In this document: positions 7,136 through 14,951 of the stretch, one piece after another
How positions within the stretch are numbered: the first letter of the stretch is position 1
Layout of the letters: every line of letters begins with the position of its first letter
NCBI GenBank assembly: GCA_043781315.1
Contig: JAYWBR010000011.1
Location: 1 to 23,207, forward strand
Source of the DNA: CAIQOK01 sp043781315
Lineage (GTDB): Bacteria > Verrucomicrobiota > Verrucomicrobiia > Limisphaerales > CAIQOK01
DNA length: 23,207 bases
Direction: 5' to 3'
Translations under genes and position numbers: made by a program
Notes under the pieces: model-generated
What the model was told of the DNA's origin: nothing
The model's input: the letters and a program-made list of their open reading frames with translations, nothing else
Database searches by the model: none

Positions 7136-7173
7136 AAAAAACCGCGCCCGTTCTGAGACAGGCGCGGTTTTTT
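7136..7173. terminator. Bidirectional rho-independent terminator
   Basis: Arms aaaaaaccgcgcc (7136-7148) and ggcgcggtttttt (7161-7173) are perfect complements around a 12-base loop. The GC-rich stem is followed by T runs in both directions. It lies 27 bases after the phosphodiesterase stop and 27 bases from the stop of the minus-strand secreted-protein gene, so it can terminate both. Confidence 0.93.
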
Positions 7174-7200
7174 GTGCTCTGCGTGCGAGCGGCCGGCGAA

Positions 7201-7941
7201 TCAATTCTTGGACGGAGATTGCCGCAGTAAAATTTTCCCCAGCGCCAAACCCGCCGCCCCCATCGCGAGCAAGACCACCGTGGCCCCGCCCTCGGGCACT
7301 TGCGGAACGGGAGGGCGGGGCGGGTTGGAATTCAGCACCAGTTGATTCTGATGCGTGCCGCCGGCGGCATCCCACATCTGGAGGATCGCGACGTTATACG
7401 TTCCCTCGTTGGCGAGCGTGAGATTCCCCCCGCCCAAACTGGTGGCGGCGTAATCATAAAAGGCGTTGCCAATTCCGCCGCCCGGATAACCACTGCCGCC
7501 CGTTTGATTGCCTTGCAGTTCCCAGAACGCCGCCTGCAACAGGCCGGCGGAGTTTCGCCGGTTCGCCGCGTTGTTGTAGTCGTAGCCCAGCAGCGTCCCG
7601 GTGGCGAACTGCTGATATAAAAAAGCCGCCCCGAGCGACAGCGCGCGCCCCTGGCTGTCCGTGTTGCTCAACGTAAAACTGTAAGCCGTGCCCGGGCTGA
7701 AATGGACGCTGGCCTGCATGCAGAAGGTTTCAAAGCCGCCATTCGCGATGGCTGCCGGGGCGTAGCCGTTGAGCAGCTCCGGGGCGGAGGTGACGGCCCG
7801 GAATTCCCCGCCGCCGCCGTACGAATAGCTCGTCTGGTTCAGCACGATGGAGTTGGCCAGGGCGACCGAACCGAGCGTGGACACTCCCCAGACCAATCCG
7901 ATTCCGATCCGTTCTTTGATTTTGATGGCGGCGTTTTTCAT
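7201..7941 (-). CDS. Secreted protein with VPEGG-CTERM-type sorting tail
   Basis: A 246-residue exported protein. It has an N-terminal signal peptide (KIKERIGIGLVWGVSTLGSVALANS) and a Gly/Asn/Ser-rich extracellular body. The C-terminus has VPEGG (215-219), a hydrophobic helix (about 221-238) and a short basic tail, the layout of PEP-CTERM and verrucomicrobial VPDSG-CTERM proteins processed by an exosortase. In the body, FC74MQ and LLQ136AAFWELQG resemble the Cys and TQxAIW elements of thioester domains, a tentative match. ATG 7941 is preferred over the longer frame to 8064 because it places the signal peptide at the N-terminus. The gene is alone on its strand and divergent from the acyl carrier protein gene. 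Confidence 0.8.
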   Translation of the reverse strand: MKNAAIKIKERIGIGLVWGVSTLGSVALANSIVLNQTSYSYGGGGEFRAVTSAPELLNGYAPAAIANGGFETFCMQASVHFSPGTAYSFTLSNTDSQGRALSLGAAFLYQQFATGTLLGYDYNNAANRRNSAGLLQAAFWELQGNQTGGSGYPGGGIGNAFYDYAATSLGGGNLTLANEGTYNVAILQMWDAAGGTHQNQLVLNSNPPRPPVPQVPEGGATVVLLAMGAAGLALGKILLRQSPSKN

Positions 7942-8230
7942 TGTTGTCGTTAACAGGGACACGTTAATCCGCGCGCCGCCAAACAGAAGCCGAGCGACTA
8001 CGGAATCCCACCCCGGGAACACTGCTGTCAAAACGACCGGGCCTTTCCCCGGCGTGGCTGCCAAAGAAGAATTTCAAGCTCCGGGGTAAGCCGTACCTCC
8101 CGCCTCGCAGGTGCGAGCTTTTCTGGCCAGGGCAGGCCCAAGAACGGCCTGCCACCAAGGGAAAATCGCCGTGACATGGAGTCGCCGCATGTTAGTTTTG
8201 CGCCCGGAAATCGGCCATATAAACTCAACC
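7942..8230. other. Divergent intergenic region with small hairpins
   Basis: This 289-base region separates the secreted-protein gene (-) from the acyl carrier protein gene (+). It holds ctcgca/tgcgag (8104-8117) and ggcaggcc/ggcctgcc with a 7-base loop (8131-8153), possibly another dispersed palindromic element. TATAAA at 8218-8223 with TTTGCG at 8197-8202 could be a promoter. If so, the transcript of the next operon would start almost at its ATG (near-leaderless); this is weak evidence. Confidence 0.35.
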
Positions 8231-8491
8231 ATGCGCGTTTCAACGAACGATCTGAAAGCAAAAATCATCGAATCCCTGAACCTGCAGGACATCTCGCCGG
8301 AGCAGATTGACGACGATGCCCCGCTGTTCGGCCCGGGCGGGCTGGAGCTGGATTCGATTGACGCGCTGGAACTGGTCGTGATGCTGGAAAAAAACTACGC
8401 CATCGTCATCAAGGACATGGAGGAAGGCCGCCCGGCGTTCCGCTCCGCGCGCACCCTGGCGGAATTCGTCGAGGCCAAACGTCCCGCCTAG
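8231..8491 (+). CDS. Acyl carrier protein
   Basis: An 86-residue acidic carrier protein of the ACP family, which holds growing acyl chains on a phosphopantetheine arm. The attachment site is Ser42 in LELDSIDALEL, followed by the usual helix (VVMLEKNYAIVI). It is not the housekeeping AcpP: the sequence (SPEQIDDDAPLFGPGGLELDSID) is of the specialised type seen in polyene and polyketide-like clusters. ATG 8231 gives the normal ACP length; the longer frame from 8111 is unsupported. Its stop codon TAG shares its last base with the GTG start of the ketosynthase gene, so the two are coupled. Confidence 0.92.
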   Translation: MRVSTNDLKAKIIESLNLQDISPEQIDDDAPLFGPGGLELDSIDALELVVMLEKNYAIVIKDMEEGRPAFRSARTLAEFVEAKRPA

Positions 8492-10683
8492 TGTCCCTCC
8501 GTTTTCCAGTCGTCACCGGCCTCGGCACAGTCACCGCCGCCGGGATGAATGTCGCCGAAGTCTGGCGTTCCCTTGCCAGCAACCGTAGCGGACTCAAGCC
8601 GCTCAGCCTCTTTCAATCCCCGCGCTACGGCCAGATTCCCGTCGGCGAAATCCAGCACGACCTCGCCACCCTCGGCGCACCGGCGCGCAGCTCCCGCACC
8701 GACCAACTCGCCTGCCTCGCCGCCCGTGAAGCCGTGGCGGAGGCCAAAATAAATTTTCAAGCCTGCGCCGACCGCGCCGGCGTGCTGCTCGGCGGTTCCG
8801 TCGGCGGTTCGTACGACAGCGAGCAATTCCTCATCAGCCTCATCAAGCACGGGAAGATGCGGCCGCGCCCGACGCGGCATCACACGTGTGTCTCGTCCGT
8901 GGATTTGATCGCCGACGAATATGGTTTGCTCGGCCCGAGTCTGGCCGTGGCCACGGCGTGCTCGTCCGGCGCGCTGGCGATTGCGATGGCGGCGGAACTC
9001 ATCCAGTCGGGCGAGGCCGACGTGATGCTGGCAGGCGGCGCGGATTCGCTTTCGCGCATGACGTGGGGAGGTTTTCATTCGCTGTTGCTCGTGGACGCCA
9101 CGGGCTGTCGTCCATTTGACGCCACGCGCGCCGGCATGAGTCTCGGCGAAGGCGCGGCAGTGCTGGTGCTGGAGGCCGAGGAGACCGCGCTGAAACGCGG
9201 CGCAAAAATTCTCGCGCGGCTCACCGGCTGGGGCGCGAGCTGCGACGCCCATCACGCCACCGCGCCGCACCCCGACGGCGCGGGCGCGCTCGCCGCCATG
9301 CAGTCCGCGCTGCGCCGGGCCGGACTCGACGCGGCGGCGATGGATTACGTCAACGCCCACGGCACCGGCACGCGCGAGAATGATCTCGCGGAATCCAAGG
9401 CGTTAAAAACCTTGTTCGATGACCGCGTGCCGCCGTTCTCCAGCACGAAAAGATTTTTCGGCCACGCACTCGCGGCGAGCGGCGCGATTGAGGCGGTGGT
9501 CTGCATCGAGGCCTTGCGCCATCAGCAATTGCCGCCCAGCCCCGGCTTTAGTTCGCCCGATCCCGCCATCGGCCTTTCACCTGTCACCGAGTTGAAGTCC
9601 GCGCCGTTGACCCATGTGATGAGCAACTCCTTCGGCTTCGGCGGCAACAACGCCGTGCTGATTTTTTCCACGCCCGAGACCAAACCGCTGACGCGAGCTG
9701 CCCAGCCGGGTTCGGTGGCGGTCACGGGACTGGGCATCATCAGTCCGAGCGCCACGAGCGTGCGCGAAATTCCCGCGCCGTTGCCGCCGGGAAGAATCAC
9801 GGTGCGTGAATGCGGCCCGCTAGCGGATGCCGCCTTGCTCAGTCCGAACCAGCGTCGCCGGCTGAATCGCATGGCGCAAATGTCGTTGCTCGCCGCGCGC
9901 CGCAGTCATGCGCCCGATCCGTCGCAACGGGTGGCGATTGCCCTAGGCACCGGTTTTGGCTGTCTTGAAGAGGGCGCGGTCTTCATCGAAAACTTGATTA
10001 CCAAGGACGAGCGCGAACCGATGCCGGCGCGGTTTCCCGGCTCCGTTCACAACGCCGTGGCGGGACAAATCGCCATTGACCAGGGCGCGCGCGGCTTGAA
10101 TTCCGCGCCGACGGCGGGTGAAATTTCTTTTGAGTGCGCGCTGTGGCAGGCGATGAACCAGCTTGCAACCGGCGAGGCGGATGTCGCGCTGGCGGGCGCG
10201 GTGGATGAGTTGAACAAATATCCGTTGAGCATTGGCCAGCGCTGGGGCATCTGGAACGAGCAGACCATTCCCGGCGAAGGCGTGATGATCGCCAGCCTCG
10301 CACCTGCGGAATCCACGACGGCACCGCTGGCCCGCGTGACGGCGGTGAAGCTCGGACGTTATCGCCGCCCGTTCTCTGCGCGGCGCGAAGCGGAGTGGAT
10401 TGCAGCGACGGTGGATCTCGCGCAGGTGGACGTGTTCTTGAGCGGTGCGAAGGGGCTGCCAAAGCTGGACGAGATGTATGCGGCGGTCGCAACTGAATTG
10501 GCGGCGCTCGCAGGACGTCCACTCCTGCATGAAACCTACAAACAGCTCTGCGGAGAATTTCACTCAGCGTCGGCGTTCGGCTTTTCGGTGGCGGTGAATC
10601 GGGTGCGCCAGGGAAGCCGGGGCGTTTTAATGTTCACGTTGGCGGCCCGAGGAGCCAAGGCCTTATGTTTCGTGCAACCGTGA
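8491..10683 (+). CDS. Fused ketosynthase / chain-length-factor-like protein
   Basis: A 730-residue protein with two thiolase-fold halves. Residues 1-395 form a complete beta-ketoacyl-ACP synthase: Cys157 in ATACSSGALA, His290 in NAHGTGT, Lys320 and His325 in STKRFFGHALAASG, and the C-terminal NSFGFGGNN. Residues 408-730 restart with VAVTGLGIISPS and end with a GEFHSASAFGFSVAV block, again KS-like. This half has no Cys at the nucleophile position (SAPTAGEISFE) and Glu in place of the GH motif His. An active KS joined to an inactive KS-like half matches the KS-alpha/KS-beta (chain-length factor) pair of type II polyketide and aryl-polyene systems, here as one polypeptide. Start is GTG 8491, one base into the ACP stop. 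A repeat element follows at 10720. Confidence 0.88.
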   Translation: MSLRFPVVTGLGTVTAAGMNVAEVWRSLASNRSGLKPLSLFQSPRYGQIPVGEIQHDLATLGAPARSSRTDQLACLAAREAVAEAKINFQACADRAGVLLGGSVGGSYDSEQFLISLIKHGKMRPRPTRHHTCVSSVDLIADEYGLLGPSLAVATACSSGALAIAMAAELIQSGEADVMLAGGADSLSRMTWGGFHSLLLVDATGCRPFDATRAGMSLGEGAAVLVLEAEETALKRGAKILARLTGWGASCDAHHATAPHPDGAGALAAMQSALRRAGLDAAAMDYVNAHGTGTRENDLAESKALKTLFDDRVPPFSSTKRFFGHALAASGAIEAVVCIEALRHQQLPPSPGFSSPDPAIGLSPVTELKSAPLTHVMSNSFGFGGNNAVLIFSTPETKPLTRAAQPGSVAVTGLGIISPSATSVREIPAPLPPGRITVRECGPLADAALLSPNQRRRLNRMAQMSLLAARRSHAPDPSQRVAIALGTGFGCLEEGAVFIENLITKDEREPMPARFPGSVHNAVAGQIAIDQGARGLNSAPTAGEISFECALWQAMNQLATGEADVALAGAVDELNKYPLSIGQRWGIWNEQTIPGEGVMIASLAPAESTTAPLARVTAVKLGRYRRPFSARREAEWIAATVDLAQVDVFLSGAKGLPKLDEMYAAVATELAALAGRPLLHETYKQLCGEFHSASAFGFSVAVNRVRQGSRGVLMFTLAARGAKALCFVQP

Positions 10684-10719
10684 TCCGGGGTGCCAGTTTC
10701 AACCGGGAGTAAATGCAAT

Positions 10720-10814
10720 GGGAACATTCAACATTCAACATTTAACACCGAACTCGGGAACGGCGGCGGCATGGTTGGGCGTTGAATGTTGGACGTTGAA
10801 TGTTGAATGTTCCC
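10720..10814. repeat. Inverted-repeat element of the 'aacattcaac' family, copy 1
   Basis: The 20-base arm gggaacattcaacattcaac (10720-10739) is the exact reverse complement of 10795-10814, with a 55-base centre. A second related copy is at 15661-15753; both share gttgggcgttgaatgtt. It fills the 168-base gap between the ketosynthase and deacetylase genes, the only sizeable gap in this operon, so it may attenuate or process the transcript there. Confidence 0.9.
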
Positions 10815-10851
10815 TGCATAACCAGCCTGATCAAAGGTCGGCCTTCCCAAG

Positions 10852-11604
10852 ATGACTCGTTTTCACATGCATCTGCTCGCGGTGGTGCCGGTCGTGGCGC
10901 TGGCGATTTTCCTGGGCAACTACGCGCTGCTCATCGGCGCGCTGGTCGCCTCCCTTGTCATCGTGAGCCTCGGAGTGGTGTGGCCGCGCTTGAGTTTGTT
11001 CGGGCCGTTTATCTGCCACGGCACAAACTCGCGGCGCTGCGTGGCGCTGACTTTTGATGACGGGCCGGACGCGCGTTCGACGCCGGCGCTGCTCGAACTG
11101 CTCCGCGAAGCGCGCGTGGAAGCGGCGTTTTTTGCCATCGGCAAACACGTCGCCGCCGAGCGCGAACTGGCGGCGCGGATCGTCCGCGAAGGGCATCTGC
11201 TGGAGAACCATTCCTTCGCCCACAGCAATGCGACAAATTTTTTCACCATCCCGCGTTTGAAGGCCGAACTAGCCCAGGCCCAAGAGGCGATTCAAGAGGC
11301 GACCGGCATCGCCCCCAAACTTTTTCGTCCGCCGATGGGCTTGTCGAACCCGAACGTGTTTCACGCCGCGCGGGCGCTGGGATTATCAGTCATCGGCTGG
11401 ACGGCGCGCGGTTTCGACACGCAGGTGACCGATCCCGAGCGCATCGTGAAGCGCATCGTCCGCCAGCTCCAACCCGGCGCGATCATTCTCCTGCATGACG
11501 GCAACATCCCCGCCGAGCGTTTGCTGGTGACGGTGAAACTGTTGTTGGCTAAGTTGCACGAGCGCGGCTACGAGGTCGTGCGTCTGGATCGGATGCTGAC
11601 ATGA
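10852..11604 (+). CDS. Membrane-anchored polysaccharide deacetylase family protein (CE4/NodB)
   Basis: A 250-residue protein with two N-terminal hydrophobic segments (about 8-21 and 24-43) followed by a NodB homology domain. Motifs: TFDDGP with D69/D70 (base and metal ligand), H120-S-F-A-H124 (metal ligands), RPPMG (159-163), W183, and LLH215DG. All catalytic positions are present, so it should be an active metal-dependent amide or ester deacetylase with the active site outside the inner membrane. The natural substrate is unknown. In this operon it may act on the acceptor or the lipid head group rather than on a polysaccharide. Its TGA overlaps the ATG of lolA (ATGA at 11601-11604). Confidence 0.9.
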   Translation: MTRFHMHLLAVVPVVALAIFLGNYALLIGALVASLVIVSLGVVWPRLSLFGPFICHGTNSRRCVALTFDDGPDARSTPALLELLREARVEAAFFAIGKHVAAERELAARIVREGHLLENHSFAHSNATNFFTIPRLKAELAQAQEAIQEATGIAPKLFRPPMGLSNPNVFHAARALGLSVIGWTARGFDTQVTDPERIVKRIVRQLQPGAIILLHDGNIPAERLLVTVKLLLAKLHERGYEVVRLDRMLT

Positions 11605-12431
11605 AAACGCCGGAACCCATTTCCACAACCGCGCCGACGCGGGCAAAAGTTCGCGCTGACCGAGGAGTCGCCCAAAGATTTGGGAAAGGCAAAGATTTAA
11701 TTCCGATCTTTGACTTGCCCAAAGATTTGGGAAATTCGCGGGCGGGTTGGCTGATGGCTTTGCTGCTGTTGCTGCTTTCATCCGCGGCCCGCTCCGCTGA
11801 CGAGATCCCGTTGCAGCCGGTGGCGGACCCCAAGCCGCTGCTGCGCGAACTGCAAGGCAAGATGTCGGCGGTGACTTCCCTCTACCTGGAGTTCACGCAG
11901 GAACGGCAGTTGAAGCTTTTCACCGAACCGTTGAAGAGCCAGGGCGTGATGCTGATTGACCGGCCCGACCAGATCCGCTGGGAAACCACCGCGCCCTATC
12001 AATCCATCCTGCTCGGCAACCGCAAATCCGTGGCGCAGTTCGAGCGCACCGACGGCGAGTGGAAAAAACTCAAGCTGGGTTTCCCCCAGATGCTCAAGCG
12101 CGTCATGGAGCAAATGACATTGATGAACCAGGGCAAGCTCGACGGGCTGACGAACGACTTCAAGGTTTCGGTGGCCACCGGCAGCGTGACGGTGGTGACG
12201 ATGGTGCCACTGGACGAAAACGTGCGTTCGATGCTGGCGTCGCTGGAGGTCAAGATGCGGCCGGACTTTTCCGCGACGCTCGAAGTGGTGATGAACGAGC
12301 CAGGCGGCGACCTGACGCGGATCATTTTCAACCGCGAAAAACGGGATGTGAAATTTCCCCTCACGGTCTTCGATCAAACCAAGCCGCTGGACATCGCGGC
12401 GGTGAAAGCAGCGGTGGGCGATGCGCCGTAA
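11601..12431 (+). CDS. Outer-membrane lipoprotein carrier protein LolA-like, with repeat-derived N-terminal leader
   Basis: LolA carries lipids or lipoproteins across the periplasm. Residues about 70-270 show the LolA pattern: FTQERQLKLFTEPLKSQG, RPDQIRWETTAPYQS and a series of beta strands. The signal peptide MALLLLLLSSAARSADE starts at ATG 11754. The ATG at 11601 overlaps the previous stop and would add 51 residues before the signal peptide. Part of those residues (AQRFGKGKDLIPIFDLPKDLGN) is encoded by a repeat element at 11670-11734. Either translation starts at 11754 or the protein has an unusual leader. The end overlaps the next gene by 11 bases. LolA homologues of this type are common in aryl-polyene and flexirubin clusters. 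Confidence 0.85.
   Translation: MKTPEPISTTAPTRAKVRADRGVAQRFGKGKDLIPIFDLPKDLGNSRAGWLMALLLLLLSSAARSADEIPLQPVADPKPLLRELQGKMSAVTSLYLEFTQERQLKLFTEPLKSQGVMLIDRPDQIRWETTAPYQSILLGNRKSVAQFERTDGEWKKLKLGFPQMLKRVMEQMTLMNQGKLDGLTNDFKVSVATGSVTVVTMVPLDENVRSMLASLEVKMRPDFSATLEVVMNEPGGDLTRIIFNREKRDVKFPLTVFDQTKPLDIAAVKAAVGDAP
11670..11734. repeat. Palindromic repeat element within the lolA N-terminal codons
   Basis: gcccaaagatttgggaaa occurs twice as an 18-base direct repeat (11670-11687 and 11717-11734), and each copy contains the palindrome cccaaa..tttggg. Between them caaagat (11690-11696) and atctttg (11706-11712) form an inverted repeat. The frame stays open through it, and it sits between the overlapping ATG at 11601 and the signal peptide at 11754. 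Confidence 0.75.
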
Positions 12432-12921
12432 TTATCTCTTCCTCTTGCTCGCGGTGATTGTCGCCGGGTGCGCGTCCGCACCCCGCAGCCACTTCACGTC
12501 CTCGGCAAATTCCTTTCCCGCCGCCGCCCTGATCACCCAGCGCGGCGTGCTGACGGTGCTGGGGCGGCAGTTCACCTTGAACGGTTATCTCGCCCGCAGC
12601 GCGACCAACGGCCAACGGCTCATCGTTACGGAAAATTTCGGCAACGTGCTGGCCGACGTGCTGATTAAACCCAACGGGGAAGCCGTGGTCATGCGGTCGA
12701 GCCGCGCGTTCAAGGCGAAATGGATTCATGATTACCTGGCTGCTGATGTGCGTTGCATCTTCGGTGACGCACCCGAAGCCAATTGTCCGGGAAGCCAGTT
12801 GAGTCCGACGCATTTTGTGATTGAGCGCCGCTGGTACAAACTCGATTTGAACATCGTGGCCATCAAACCCGGCCCGCAGTCGGCGGAAATGTTTGACGCC
12901 ACCCGCGCCGCCAAACCATGA
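12421..12921 (+). CDS. Outer-membrane lipoprotein (DUF3261/LolB-like)
   Basis: A 166-residue lipoprotein with a signal peptide and lipobox V-A-G-C17 (LLLAVIVAGCAS). Ala at +2 predicts sorting to the outer membrane. The body (VLTVLGRQFTLNGYLAR, RLIVTENFGNVLADVLIKP) has a beta-rich pattern compatible with a LolB-like half-barrel. A lipoprotein of the DUF3261 group is a regular partner of LolA in aryl-polyene clusters and this is probably the equivalent, but the family match is from memory. It overlaps lolA by 11 bases and its TGA overlaps the ATG of the next gene. Confidence 0.72.
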   Translation: MRRNYLFLLLAVIVAGCASAPRSHFTSSANSFPAAALITQRGVLTVLGRQFTLNGYLARSATNGQRLIVTENFGNVLADVLIKPNGEAVVMRSSRAFKAKWIHDYLAADVRCIFGDAPEANCPGSQLSPTHFVIERRWYKLDLNIVAIKPGPQSAEMFDATRAAKP

Positions 12922-13292
12922 CGATGCAACGCTCCATCCAAACCGCGCAAATCAGCGGCCCGCACATCGAAGCCGATGGTCGCTCGGTTTGCGAGTTTCG
13001 TTTCGCGGCGGACGATCCCGTGTTCACCGGACATTTTCCCGGCAACCCCATTCTGCCGGGCGTGTTTCAACTGGAGCTGACGCGACGGATGGCGGAGGCG
13101 GTCTTGAAATGCCCGTTGAGCGTGCGGGAAATTTCCAAGGCCAAATTCCGGCTGCCGATTTCACCGGGGGAAACGGTGCGGGTGGAATTAAAACTGACGG
13201 ACAAAGACGGCGCGATCCAGGCGCGCGCCAGTTTTTCCGTGGGCGTTCAACCAGCCGGCGAAACCCTTTTAGTGCTGGGTCGCACCGCATGA
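12918..13292 (+). CDS. Hot-dog fold 3-hydroxyacyl-ACP dehydratase (FabZ-like)
   Basis: A 124-residue single hot-dog protein. It shows the FabZ signature FTGHFPGNPILPGVFQLEL, with catalytic His39 and Glu53 both present. It should remove water from 3-hydroxyacyl-ACP to give the trans-2-enoyl form; without a reductase step afterwards this yields conjugated double bonds. FabZ/FabA-like dehydratases of this small type (ApeI/ApeP) sit in aryl-polyene clusters. ATG 12918 overlaps the preceding TGA; ATG 12924 is an alternative. Its TGA overlaps the next ATG at 13289. Confidence 0.88.
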   Translation: MTMQRSIQTAQISGPHIEADGRSVCEFRFAADDPVFTGHFPGNPILPGVFQLELTRRMAEAVLKCPLSVREISKAKFRLPISPGETVRVELKLTDKDGAIQARASFSVGVQPAGETLLVLGRTA

Positions 13293-14947
13293 AGAAATGG
13301 CTCAAACGCATTTTGATCGGCGGCGCACTGCTCGCGTTGGTCGGCTGGCTGTGGGTGACTTGGTTGGTGCGCGGCTCCATTGCTTTGCCACCACCGCTGC
13401 CGAAGGACACCTCCATTCTCCAGCTCAAACCGGAAACGCGCGATGGCAAAACCTGGCTCGGCAAGTCGTGGGTCGGCCGGCGCGACGGATTGCTCACGGT
13501 GTTTTTGAAAGGCGCCCCGTTTGAAATTGGTTACGCCAAGGCCGTGCTGCTGCAACCGCAGATTCACACGCTCGAAAATGAATTCCTCGACATGATCCAC
13601 GGCTACGTGCCAGAGGAGTGGAAGGTGAACCTGCTGAAAAATTACGTCATGTACCGCAACCGGCACCTGAGCGATTTCGTGCCGCTGGATTATCGGCTGG
13701 AAATGCTCGGCGCATCGCTGGGCTGCCCGGACATCCATCCGGAACTTGGCGCGTACTACAACCGCATCCTGAACTATCACGCGGCGCACGACGTTTCCTA
13801 CATGATGATTGACAACCCGCTGATCGCCCGCGCCGGCTGCACGGCATTCGGCGCGTGGAGCAACGCGACCGTGAATGCCCACCTGATCACGGGCCGCAAC
13901 TTCGACTGGGAGGCCGCCGAAGTTTTCAGCCGCGACCGCATCGTCATTCTGTGCGAACCGGACGGCGGAATTCCGTTCCTCTCCGTCGCGTGGGCGGGCA
14001 TGGCGGGCGTGGTTTCGGGAATGAACCGTGCGGGCATCTCGGTCACGATCAACGGTGCGCCCTCCAGTCTGCCGGGGGAAACCGCCACGCCGGTGGCGAT
14101 TGTGGCGCGCGAAGTTTTGCAGGAGGCGCACAATCTTTCCGAGGCATTAAAAATCATCCGCGAGGCAAAAGTGTTTGTTTCCACGCTCTGGCTCGTCGGC
14201 AGCCGCGCGGACGGAAAATTTGTCGTGGTGGAAAAAACTCCCACCGCCACCGAGGTGCGCGAGGCGGAAGGCGACTCGATCATCTGCCCGAATCATTTTG
14301 CCACGCCGGGCCTCAAAGACGATGCGCGCAACCTCACCTACATGGCCGAGGCGACTTCGGTTTCGCGCGCGGCCCGGCTGGAGGAATTGCTGCGGGCAGC
14401 GCCCGGCGCAATCAGCGCAACAGACGCCGTGGAATTTTTGCGCGACCGCAAACTGACCGGTGGCGGGTTCGCCGGCAATGGCCATCGCGCAACGTTGAAC
14501 GCGCTCATTGCCACACACGCCACGGTGATGGATCTGACTGAGGGTATTTTTTGGGCGGCTTCCCCGCCGAGGCAGTTGGGGGAATTCGTCGCCTTCGACG
14601 TGAATGATTTTTCACACGAACTGACCGCCCGCACCCTGCCTGCTGATGCGACGCTCGCTTCCGGCGAATACGAGCGGGCCAAGCAGGCGCGACAATGTCT
14701 GGTGAAAGGGCAGCTCGCTTTGAAACACCAGGACGGATCGGCGGCGCTCGCGCAGGCGGAACAGGCGGAGCAGTTGAACCCGGGCTTTTATCAGAACGCG
14801 GCCTTGCGCGGCCGGGCCTTGTTGGCGCTGCATCGGAGCAGCGAAGCGGCGAAATACTTCGCCCTCTCACTTACCGAGCACCCGGCGTTTTTGAAGGAGC
14901 AGCAGCAACTTGACGCCTTGTTGAAAGAGGCGCAGACGGTGAAGTAG
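13289..14947 (+). CDS. C45 family autoproteolytic acyltransferase/hydrolase with TPR-like tail
   Basis: A 552-residue protein. An N-terminal helix (about 8-28) anchors it in the inner membrane. The central part matches the peptidase C45 / acyl-CoA:6-aminopenicillanate acyltransferase Ntn-hydrolase family. Cys184 in ARAGCTAFGAWSN is the expected nucleophile exposed by self-cleavage, and TGRNFDWE and GMNRAGISVTING follow as family blocks. Residues from about 455 (YERAKQARQCLVKGQLAL onward) are helical with a TPR-like A/L/Y pattern (LAQAEQAEQLNPGFYQNAAL), an uncommon addition. A plausible role is transfer of the finished acyl chain to an amine or hydroxyl acceptor. The frame extends upstream to 12893 but overlaps the dehydratase; ATG 13289 is the start. 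Confidence 0.88.
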   Translation: MKKWLKRILIGGALLALVGWLWVTWLVRGSIALPPPLPKDTSILQLKPETRDGKTWLGKSWVGRRDGLLTVFLKGAPFEIGYAKAVLLQPQIHTLENEFLDMIHGYVPEEWKVNLLKNYVMYRNRHLSDFVPLDYRLEMLGASLGCPDIHPELGAYYNRILNYHAAHDVSYMMIDNPLIARAGCTAFGAWSNATVNAHLITGRNFDWEAAEVFSRDRIVILCEPDGGIPFLSVAWAGMAGVVSGMNRAGISVTINGAPSSLPGETATPVAIVAREVLQEAHNLSEALKIIREAKVFVSTLWLVGSRADGKFVVVEKTPTATEVREAEGDSIICPNHFATPGLKDDARNLTYMAEATSVSRAARLEELLRAAPGAISATDAVEFLRDRKLTGGGFAGNGHRATLNALIATHATVMDLTEGIFWAASPPRQLGEFVAFDVNDFSHELTARTLPADATLASGEYERAKQARQCLVKGQLALKHQDGSAALAQAEQAEQLNPGFYQNAALRGRALLALHRSSEAAKYFALSLTEHPAFLKEQQQLDALLKEAQTVK

Positions 14948-14951
14948 CGTC

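Noticed and set aside
10720..10814. CRISPR array, because of repeated aacattcaac units
   Set aside because: The units are an inverted pair with short internal duplication. There are no regularly spaced direct repeats with unique spacers and no cas genes.
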